From assembly GCA_028699175.1 (NCBI GenBank), contig JAQVVC010000046.1:1-5890 (forward strand): a stretch of 5,890 nt of DNA. The letters run 5' to 3'. Of this stretch, positions 1 to 5,729 are shown piece by piece. Positions within the stretch are counted from its first letter, which is position 1. Each line of letters begins with the position of its first letter. This DNA is from Bacilli bacterium. GTDB taxonomy: Bacteria; Bacillota_I; Bacilli_A; RF39; UBA660. The position numbers were made by a program, and so were the translations under genes. Below the pieces are notes generated by a model, which saw only the letters and a program-made list of their open reading frames with translations, searched no databases and was not told where the DNA came from.

Positions 1-11
1 TAAAAAGTAAA

Positions 12-40
12 TTGAATTATAAAACAGACTATAGTATAAT
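12..40 (+). promoter_or_regulatory. Sigma-A-type promoter of the three-gene membrane operon
   Basis: A TTGAAT -35 element at 12-17 (4 of 6 to consensus) and a perfect TATAAT -10 element at 35-40 are separated by exactly 17 bp. Transcription should start near 46-48, giving a leader of only about 17 nt before the first ATG at 64. The ribosome binding site AGAGGTGG (52-59) lies 4 bases before that ATG. No operator-like dyad is visible, and nothing else can be read in the first 60 bases. Confidence 0.8.
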
Positions 41-63
41 AAAATTACTTAAGAGGTGGATAT

Positions 64-537
64 ATGAGCAAATTAAAGGGGTTTTATCATAATAATAGAA
101 TATATGTAATATTAATGGGAGTATCCCTTTTATGTCTAGCATTAATACTAGTGGCTTTTGGATATTATTTTTTATCACAAAATAATGCTGGTACTTATGG
201 AAATAGACTTAATGGAATAGAAAATGTAAAAATTACCGATGATAAATTGGAAGAGATGAAAAAAGCAATTGAAGAAAATGCAATTGTTCATCATGCTTCT
301 ATAAAAATAAAAGGTAAAATAGTTTACATAAATATTTATATTAAAGAAGATAAAATAGATGATGCTAAAAATGTTGCTATTAAAAGCTTAGAATTATTTG
401 AAGAAGAACAAAGTACCGTTTATGATATATTATTTACAATTGATTTAGCTTCTAAAGCTGAAGATAGTGTCTATCCAATTATGGGTTCTAAGAAAAATGA
501 TAATACTATTATTTCATGGACTAAGTATGGCGAGTAG
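64..537 (+). CDS. Uncharacterised single-pass membrane protein, 157 aa
   Basis: I do not recognise this protein. A short basic N-terminus (residues 1-12) precedes one strongly hydrophobic helix at about 13-37. The following roughly 120 residues lack cysteines and membrane segments and probably lie outside the membrane (N-in, C-out by the positive-inside rule). This part looks alternately helical and extended: a helix at 60-72, strands at about 78-94 (ASIKIKGKIVYINIYI), a helix at 97-115 and a strand at 119-127 (VYDILFTID), ending in a conserved-looking ISWTKYG tail. The alpha-beta-beta-alpha-beta order loosely recalls BON or Asp23/AmaP-type folds, but no signature supports either. The start is set by the strong SD AGAGGTGG. 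It is first in an operon, 7 bp ahead of a two-VFT/GGDEF sensor, so it may be a partner or accessory of that sensor (inference). Confidence 0.8.
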   Translation: MSKLKGFYHNNRIYVILMGVSLLCLALILVAFGYYFLSQNNAGTYGNRLNGIENVKITDDKLEEMKKAIEENAIVHHASIKIKGKIVYINIYIKEDKIDDAKNVAIKSLELFEEEQSTVYDILFTIDLASKAEDSVYPIMGSKKNDNTIISWTKYGE

Positions 538-544
538 GTAGAAG

Positions 545-2575
545 ATGAAAAAATTTAAAAGAATATTTATTACCGTATTAAGTATAATAATTGTAATCTC
601 TCTTGGATTATTCATTTTTTATAATTATTTTTATGATGAAAACAAATTAAGTATTAAAGAAAAAGAATGGATAGCTGATAATAAAAATAATTTAATAGAT
701 ATTAATATTCCCAATAAATTAAATATTTTTGGTTATAATGGGGCTGGAGTATTTTTTGACTTTTTAGATGATTTAGAAAAAGAATATTTAATTAAATTTA
801 ATAAAGTTGCTCAAGATAATAATATTTTAGAAAATGATTTAGGTTTTTATATCAATAAAGATATTACCTCAAGTGATTTACCAATCTATAAAGATTATTA
901 TGTAGTGATTGGAAAAACTTCTGATGTTATAACTTCTTTTAACGATTTAACTGGAAGTACAATAGGTATTACTGCTGATACTTTAACAAGAGTTACTAAT
1001 TCTTATAAAAATGTTATAACTTATACTACTTTAGATACAAAAGAGGCTTTATTAGATGCTCTTGATACAGATAAAGTTAAGTATTTAATTGTTCCCAAAA
1101 ATGAATATCTAGATCTAATAGTTACAAAGAATTATAAAATAGTATATCACTTAAGTGATTTACCTATTAATTATTTTCTTCATTTAGGAAGCGAAGCAAC
1201 TTTAAATTCGATTATTTTGAAATATTATAATTATTGGATTGAAAATGAATACGAAAGTATATACTATGATTATGCTTATAATTTATTTGTTGATAAATTA
1301 AATTTAACTCAAGCAGAAACAGATACTTTAACCAATAAGAATTATACTTATGGGTTTGTATCTAGTACTCCATATCAAACTTTAGTAAGCTCTAATTATG
1401 GTGGGATCACAGTTAATTATTTAGATTATTTTAGTAAATTAAGTGATGTTGAATTTACTTTTACTAAATATAAAAATAGTGAAAAACTAATTAAAGACTT
1501 TAATAATAAAAAAATTGATTTGATGTTTGCTGATACTAATATAAATGCTGATCATAATAAAATTTATACTAATTTAAATATTAAATATTATATTATTGCT
1601 CCTCTTGATAATAATCTTAAGATATCAAATATAAATGATTTAACTAATGATAAAGTAATAGTAATAGAAAATAGTAAGCTATACAGTTTTTTAAATACAG
1701 TTCCCCAGATTACTTTAGAAACTGTAAATAATGAAAAAAAATTATTAAAAGCAACTAGAAACGATCGTATTATTGCAATAGATGCTAATACCTATGACTA
1801 TTATGTTAATAAAGAAATTAATGATTATAATATAATATTTACTGGTTTTACTACTGAAAATTTTAATTTTCAGTATGTAAATAATAATGATGCTTTTTAT
1901 AAACTATTTAATTCTTATATAAATACTATTGATAATAATAGTATTATAAATGAAGGTTTAGCTAGTTATAAAATAGCAGATAAAAGTGGTAATATTATTT
2001 CTATTATTGCACTTAACTTTTTAATAATAGGCGCAATAATAATGGGAATAATAATGTATTTTTCAAAAAGTAGCTTAAGATTAGATACAAAGATAAGAAA
2101 AAAAGAAAAGCTTAAGTTTATTGATTTATTAACTACTTTAAAAAACCGAAATTATTTAAATGAAAAGAAAGATGTTTGGAATAATAATACTATATATCCT
2201 CAAGGTGTAATTATTATTGATTTAAATAATGTTAAATATTTAAATGATACTTTTGGACATCATGAAGGTGATAAACAAATTAAAGCAGCTGCTAATATAT
2301 TAATTAAAACTCAGCTTGATAATACAGAAATAATTCGTACTGATGGAAATGAATTTATGGTATATTTAGTTGGTTATAGTGAAAAACAAGTTTTAAATTA
2401 TGTTAAAAAATTAGTAAAAGAATTTAAAGATTTGCCTTATGAATATGGTGCTGCAATTGGTTTTAGTATGATAGTTGATGATTTAAAATTAATTGATGAT
2501 GCTATAAATGAAGCTACTATTCTAATGAGGGAAAATAAAGAAAATTTAGAGGCCCAAAATGAGAGCGAAATTTAA
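545..2575 (+). CDS. Membrane sensor: tandem solute-binding (VFT) domains plus degenerate GGDEF domain, 676 aa
   Basis: The domain order is a signal-anchor helix (8-29), a first SBP_bac_3-like Venus flytrap domain (about 35-250), a second one (about 254-475), a membrane helix (483-505), a short basic linker and a C-terminal GGDEF domain (about 522-665). Each flytrap opens with a BvgS/EvgS-like lead-in (LSIKEKEWIADN at 35-46; LTQAETDTLTNKN at 254-266), and SBP-type segments are visible (FNDLTGSTIGIT near 132-143; INDLTNDKVIVIE near 363-375). The GGDEF domain keeps DLLTTLKNR (527-535), the metal-ligand Asp559 and the guanine-contact residues Asn567 and Asp576. Its signature is Asp-Gly-Asn-Glu-Phe (600-604), so the metal/catalytic acidic residue is Asn602. 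The upstream inhibitory RxxD site is also absent. It probably senses an external small molecule and signals through a GGDEF fold that is unlikely to make c-di-GMP. The SD AGGT (536-539) overlaps the preceding stop. The ligand is unknown. Confidence 0.85.
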   Translation: MKKFKRIFITVLSIIIVISLGLFIFYNYFYDENKLSIKEKEWIADNKNNLIDINIPNKLNIFGYNGAGVFFDFLDDLEKEYLIKFNKVAQDNNILENDLGFYINKDITSSDLPIYKDYYVVIGKTSDVITSFNDLTGSTIGITADTLTRVTNSYKNVITYTTLDTKEALLDALDTDKVKYLIVPKNEYLDLIVTKNYKIVYHLSDLPINYFLHLGSEATLNSIILKYYNYWIENEYESIYYDYAYNLFVDKLNLTQAETDTLTNKNYTYGFVSSTPYQTLVSSNYGGITVNYLDYFSKLSDVEFTFTKYKNSEKLIKDFNNKKIDLMFADTNINADHNKIYTNLNIKYYIIAPLDNNLKISNINDLTNDKVIVIENSKLYSFLNTVPQITLETVNNEKKLLKATRNDRIIAIDANTYDYYVNKEINDYNIIFTGFTTENFNFQYVNNNDAFYKLFNSYINTIDNNSIINEGLASYKIADKSGNIISIIALNFLIIGAIIMGIIMYFSKSSLRLDTKIRKKEKLKFIDLLTTLKNRNYLNEKKDVWNNNTIYPQGVIIIDLNNVKYLNDTFGHHEGDKQIKAAANILIKTQLDNTEIIRTDGNEFMVYLVGYSEKQVLNYVKKLVKEFKDLPYEYGAAIGFSMIVDDLKLIDDAINEATILMRENKENLEAQNESEI

Positions 2576-3413
2576 TAAAACATATAAACGTAGAATTAAA
2601 TATATAAAAAAATTTTTCAAAAGAGTTTGGGAAGTATTATGCCAACCTGAAATAGCTATATTGCCGGGGCAATTAGCTTTCTTTGTAATGTTATCTCTAG
2701 TTCCAATTATAACTTTAATCGGGTATGGAGCATCATTTTTTGGGATATCTATTGATACTATTATAAATCTTTTAAAAGATAATTTTAGTTCTGGGGTTGC
2801 CGAAATGATGATTCCAATAATTAGTGGTGAAGTAATTGATTTCAAATTAGTAATAATGTTTATAATAATGTTTTATATAGCTTCAAATGGAGCTAATTCA
2901 ATAATAATTGTTAGTAATGAAATTTATAATGTTAAACAGTCTTCTTGGATAAAAAGAAGATTAAAAGCTATATTTTTAACAATAGCTATTGTAACATTAA
3001 TATTATTCTTATTATTAGTACCAGCATTTGGAACTAAAATTATTGATGCGGTTGATTACTTTAATATTAAATCGACGCTTACAAATATTCTTGAGATTAT
3101 GCAAGGGCCTATATCTTGGGTTATAATATTTATTTTTATTAAAGTAATCTACACTATATCTCCTGATAAAGCATTACCATCATCAAGATTAAATATTGGA
3201 ACTGCTTTTACAACTGTAGGTTGGGTAATTATAACGGAATTATATAGTTATTATGTTAATAATTTTGCTCACTATGATATTTTTTATGCGGGGTTATCTA
3301 ATATAGCAGTTTTAATGTTATGGATATATTTTTTAAGTTATATTTTTGTAATTGGTATTAGTTTAAATTCAAAAGTTGAACTAGAAGAATTGGAAATAAC
3401 AGGTTCTATATAA
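2559..3413 (+). CDS. YihY/virulence factor BrkB family integral membrane protein, 284 aa
   Basis: The protein has a basic cytoplasmic N-terminus (residues 1-25, rich in Lys/Arg) followed by six hydrophobic helices at about 39-62, 95-119, 135-157, 184-201, 212-234 and 244-268. Family hallmarks are the LAFFVMLSLVPIITL segment (39-53) and the C-terminal YAGLSNIAVLMLWIYFLSYI followed by G..LN (243-270), which match the YihY/BrkB (UPF0761) pattern. Its length is normal for the family. Members were once called ribonuclease BN, an assignment that was withdrawn. Their transport or envelope role is not settled, so I give no gene symbol. The ATG overlaps the end of the sensor gene by 17 bp, and SD AGAGG (2548-2552) sits 6 bases upstream inside that gene, which implies translational coupling. 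It is the last gene of the operon. Confidence 0.9.
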   Translation: MRAKFNKTYKRRIKYIKKFFKRVWEVLCQPEIAILPGQLAFFVMLSLVPIITLIGYGASFFGISIDTIINLLKDNFSSGVAEMMIPIISGEVIDFKLVIMFIIMFYIASNGANSIIIVSNEIYNVKQSSWIKRRLKAIFLTIAIVTLILFLLLVPAFGTKIIDAVDYFNIKSTLTNILEIMQGPISWVIIFIFIKVIYTISPDKALPSSRLNIGTAFTTVGWVIITELYSYYVNNFAHYDIFYAGLSNIAVLMLWIYFLSYIFVIGISLNSKVELEELEITGSI

Positions 3414-3433
3414 AATAAAAAATAACTCAATAT

Positions 3434-3527
3434 AATAATGTGCATGAAGGTATTACTTAATGCATATTATTTTTACGATGTTGACCTTATTTAGAAATAA
3501 TTAAGGGATATTGTGAAGTAATACTTG
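3434..3527 (+). ncRNA. Candidate structured RNA with loop-downstream pseudoknot (unassigned family)
   Basis: Three base-pairing elements can be read by hand. P1 is a 12-bp stem, 3434-3445 with 3460-3471 (one G-U), with a 14-nt loop. P2 is 3485-3493 with 3498-3506, nine positions with one U-U mismatch, capped by a GAAA tetraloop. The P1 loop segment 3448-3458 is complementary to 3516-3526 over 11 positions (one G-U), so it could form an H-type pseudoknot enclosing P2. A rho-independent terminator starts at the next bases. No T-box or SAM-I consensus is seen. It may be a small RNA, the structured 3' UTR of the operon, or a leader controlling metG. The only upstream promoter candidate (TTGGAA 3390-3395, 15 bp, TAAAAT 3411-3416) is weak. 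P1 followed by five Ts could also act as a weak terminator for the YihY gene. Confidence 0.45.
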
Positions 3528-3557
3528 AGAAGCAATTACTAACATTGCTTCTTTTTT
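3528..3557 (+). terminator. Rho-independent terminator between the YihY gene and metG
   Basis: A perfect 9-bp stem, AGAAGCAAT (3528-3536) with ATTGCTTCT (3544-3552), has a 7-nt loop and runs into six Ts (3552-3557). It is unidirectional on the + strand, because no A-run precedes the left arm. It lies about 115 bp after the YihY stop and 130 bp before the metG start, and it ends either the envelope operon or the candidate structured RNA just upstream. Confidence 0.85.
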
Positions 3558-3623
3558 ATCTATAATTCTTAAAAAGTACCCTAAATGAAAGAGCATTTAA
3601 AAAGAAGATATAACATGTAAATA

Positions 3624-3652
3624 TTGCAAAAACCTTATGAATGTATTATATT
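3624..3652 (+). promoter_or_regulatory. Probable metG promoter
   Basis: TTGCAA at 3624-3629 (4 of 6) and TATATT at 3647-3652 (5 of 6) are separated by 17 bp, with a start expected near 3658-3660 and a leader of about 30 nt. It lies downstream of the terminator at 3528-3557, so metG can be transcribed independently of the upstream region. An overlapping TATTAT (3644-3649) has poorer spacing (14 bp). The 66 bases between the terminator and this promoter hold only a weak 6-bp hairpin (TAAATG/CATTTA) and nothing else I can name. Confidence 0.6.
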
Positions 3653-3676
3653 AATACTGAATTTAATGTATTAATA
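3649..3676 (+). repeat. 9-bp inverted repeat spanning the predicted metG transcription start
   Basis: TATTAATAC (3649-3657) and GTATTAATA (3668-3676) are perfect inverted copies with a 10-bp spacer. Each also contains the palindrome TATTAATA, and the centres are 20 bp apart. The left arm overlaps the -10 element and the right arm ends one base before the AGGAG ribosome binding site (3678-3682). It could be a repressor-type operator, or, if transcription starts further upstream, an RNA hairpin next to the SD. The A/T-rich sequence makes chance occurrence a real possibility. Confidence 0.4.
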
Positions 3677-3689
3677 AAGGAGATTATAT

Positions 3690-5303
3690 ATGAAAAAAGA
3701 TATTTTTATAGGAGGTGCTTGGCCTTATGCAAATTATTATTTACATGTTGGTCATTTAGCTGCTTTACTACCAGGAGATGTTTTAGCTAAATATTATCGT
3801 CAAAATGGTGATAATGTAATTTATGTATCTGGTTCTGATTGTCATGGAACTCCAATTACTGAAAGAGCTAAAAAAGAAAATATTTCCCCTGAACAAATAG
3901 CAAGTCATTATCATGAAGAATTTGTTAAAACTTTTAATAATATTGGTTTTGAATATGATAAATATAGTAATACTAGTTCACTTGAACATAAAAAAATGGT
4001 TCAAGAATATTTTTTAAGATTAATTAAAAATGGTTATATTTATGAAAAAGAAGAGTTTTATGATTATTGCGAAACTTGTAATACATTTCTATCTGATCGT
4101 GAAATTATTGGTACATGTCCAATTTGTGGAGGAAAAAGTACTGGTGATCAATGTGATGAATGTTTAGCATACCTAGATAGTAATGAAGTATTAGATAAAA
4201 ATTGTAAAACTTGTGGTAATTCAACTACTAAGAAAAATAATAAACATTTATATTTTAAATTACCGGTATTTGAAAAAGTCTTACAAGAATTAATTTATCT
4301 TAATAAAGATAAATGGCGTCGTAATGCTCTAGGAGAAGCTCAAAAATATATTGATATGGGTTTGGTTGATCGAGCAGCTACTAGACAAATAGATTGGGGC
4401 GTCGAAATACCAGTTGCTGGTTATGAAGATAAAAGAATCTATGTTTGGATTGAAGCTGTTTTAGGATATTTAACTGCTGGAAGACAAGTAGCTTTAGAAA
4501 AAGGTATTAACTTTGATGAGTTTATGAATGAAAATAATGTTAATTTAAGAACTTATTATACTCATGGTAAAGATAATATTCCTTTTCATACCACTATATT
4601 TCCTGCTTTATTAAAAGGATTAAATATTAATTATCGCTTACCTGATTATATAATATCAAGTGCTTATGTTAATTTAAATGATGAAAAAATGAGTAAAAGT
4701 ACTGGTAATTTAATTACCGTTAATGAATTATTAGATGAATTTGTTTCTGATACTGTAAGATTTTATTTTGTCTTTAATGGACCAGAATTAAAAGATACAA
4801 CTTGTTCAAAAGAAGATATTATTCAAGTTCATAATAAATTCTTAGTAGGAGTTTTAGGTAATTTTGTCAATCGTAATTTATCATTTATTGCAAAGAAATT
4901 TGATAGTAAAATAACTGAAGGAGTAATAGATCCTAAAATCAAAGAATTAACTGAAAAAGAATTTAAAATAGTAGGAGATTTAATTGAAATAGGCGAATTT
5001 AAAATGGCTTTAAATAATATTCTTGAATATATTAGTACAGGGAATAAATATTATGATGAAAAACAACCTTGGTTACAAGTAAAAAATGATCTTAAAGCTT
5101 TTAATGATACAACATATACTTGCATTTATATGATTGCCAATATAGTAAATTTAATTGCTCCTATTTTACCGAATGCAGCAGGTAAAATTAAAGCAATGTT
5201 AAATTTACCAGATCATGTTTGGAAAGAAACTACTATTACAGGTGATATTATATTAAATGAAGTATCATTATTATTCGATAAAATTGATGATAAAAAAAAC
5301 TAA
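3690..5303 (+). CDS. metG: Methionyl-tRNA synthetase, two-zinc-knuckle type, 537 aa
   Basis: This class I aminoacyl-tRNA synthetase charges tRNA-Met (initiator and elongator) with methionine in the cytoplasm. Visible motifs are the start GGAWPYANYYLHVGH with the HIGH-class signature HVGH (19-22), the SGSDCHGTP segment (47-55), and four CxxC pairs at 127/130, 143/146, 155/158 and 172/175 in the connective peptide. These are followed by the TRQIDWGVEIP segment (231-241), YVWIEA (251-256), THGKDNIPFH (291-300) and an intact KMSKS (333-337). The helical anticodon-binding domain occupies roughly 375-510. The protein ends at 537 and lacks the C-terminal EMAP/Trbp111-like domain of the longer forms such as the Bacillus enzyme. 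The eight cysteines match the archaeal/E. coli-like knuckle class rather than the one-knuckle type common in Firmicutes. SD AAAGGAGA (3676-3683) fixes the start. The gene appears monocistronic, with its own promoter and terminator. Confidence 0.97.
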   Translation: MKKDIFIGGAWPYANYYLHVGHLAALLPGDVLAKYYRQNGDNVIYVSGSDCHGTPITERAKKENISPEQIASHYHEEFVKTFNNIGFEYDKYSNTSSLEHKKMVQEYFLRLIKNGYIYEKEEFYDYCETCNTFLSDREIIGTCPICGGKSTGDQCDECLAYLDSNEVLDKNCKTCGNSTTKKNNKHLYFKLPVFEKVLQELIYLNKDKWRRNALGEAQKYIDMGLVDRAATRQIDWGVEIPVAGYEDKRIYVWIEAVLGYLTAGRQVALEKGINFDEFMNENNVNLRTYYTHGKDNIPFHTTIFPALLKGLNINYRLPDYIISSAYVNLNDEKMSKSTGNLITVNELLDEFVSDTVRFYFVFNGPELKDTTCSKEDIIQVHNKFLVGVLGNFVNRNLSFIAKKFDSKITEGVIDPKIKELTEKEFKIVGDLIEIGEFKMALNNILEYISTGNKYYDEKQPWLQVKNDLKAFNDTTYTCIYMIANIVNLIAPILPNAAGKIKAMLNLPDHVWKETTITGDIILNEVSLLFDKIDDKKN

Positions 5304-5356
5304 AGTAATTCAATAACCGAAGAAAAAACCCCCGTTAATTTAAAAAGATAAGAAAG

Positions 5357-5386
5357 ATTATTCTAATTTAATGAATAATTTTTTTT
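5357..5386 (+). terminator. Probable rho-independent terminator of metG
   Basis: A 7-bp perfect stem, ATTATTC (5357-5363) with GAATAAT (5373-5379), has a 9-nt loop and leads into a run of eight Ts (5379-5386). Upstream A residues can extend the pairing. Only one G-C pair is present, so the hairpin is weak, but the position and T-tract are right for ending metG. It abuts the next promoter. Confidence 0.6.
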
Positions 5387-5390
5387 CATA

Positions 5391-5399
5391 TGTTATAAT
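5391..5399 (+). promoter_or_regulatory. Extended -10 promoter for the small membrane protein gene
   Basis: TGTTATAAT is a perfect extended -10 element (TGnTATAAT). No good -35 is present; the best is ATGAAT at 5371-5376 with a 17-bp spacer, inside the metG terminator hairpin. Transcription should start near 5405-5407, leaving about 15 nt of leader that contains the SD AGGTGA (5410-5415). Confidence 0.65.
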
Positions 5400-5420
5400 A
5401 TTTTGCAGTAGGTGAATATA

Positions 5421-5729
5421 ATGCAATATTATGAATTTATAGCAATGTTTATAGCGCCAGTAGTGGGATTAATGCTCTTGAATATTAAGTATAATTATAA
5501 ATTAAAGGATTTAATGTTAAATTATTTTAATTTAATAATAATGACGAATTTATTAACTTGTATTATTTTATATGTGTTTAAAAAATACGAATTTTTAAGT
5601 TTTACGCCATCTTTTTTTATAAAATATAGTATTACTATTATGGTGTTTTCAATATTAATATCACTATTTCAAATTATATTAATAAATAATGTAAAGGTAA
5701 AATTAATTTTAAAAAATGAAAAAAAATAA
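5421..5729 (+). CDS. Small three-helix membrane protein of unknown function, 102 aa
   Basis: I do not recognise the family. Hydrophobic helices lie at about residues 4-22, 32-53 and 66-91, with short lysine-bearing loops and a basic C-terminal tail (about 92-102), so nearly all of the protein is in the membrane. I start it at ATG 5421 because AGGTGA (5410-5415) is correctly placed 5 bases before it. The in-frame GTG at 5412 lies inside that SD and would have no ribosome binding site of its own. The end overlaps the next gene by 14 bp, so the two are cotranscribed. By context it may assist the LtaS/MdoB-like protein encoded next (inference). Confidence 0.75.
   Translation: MQYYEFIAMFIAPVVGLMLLNIKYNYKLKDLMLNYFNLIIMTNLLTCIILYVFKKYEFLSFTPSFFIKYSITIMVFSILISLFQIILINNVKVKLILKNEKK

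Noticed and set aside
2099..2575. Active diguanylate cyclase
   Set aside because: The acidic metal/catalytic residue of the signature is Asn602, so cyclase activity should not be assumed.
2546..2845. 99-aa open frame on the minus strand
   Set aside because: It lies opposite the end of the sensor gene and the start of the YihY gene, both well supported, and it shows no family resemblance. It is a shadow frame.
2559..3413. Annotation as ribonuclease BN
   Set aside because: This is a historic misassignment of the YihY/BrkB family. The protein is a polytopic membrane protein without nuclease motifs.
3438..3494. 18-codon ORF inside the candidate structured RNA, possible leader peptide
   Set aside because: It has no ribosome binding site, contains no run of methionine codons suited to attenuation, and its length is expected by chance.
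3414..3689. T-box or SAM-I (S-box) riboswitch controlling metG
   Set aside because: Neither the T-box AGGGTGGNACCGCG core nor the SAM-I conserved core can be found, and metG has a plausible promoter after the terminator.
5412..5420. GTG start for the small membrane protein, three codons upstream
   Set aside because: The GTG falls within the AGGTGA ribosome binding site, which is spaced correctly for the ATG at 5421.
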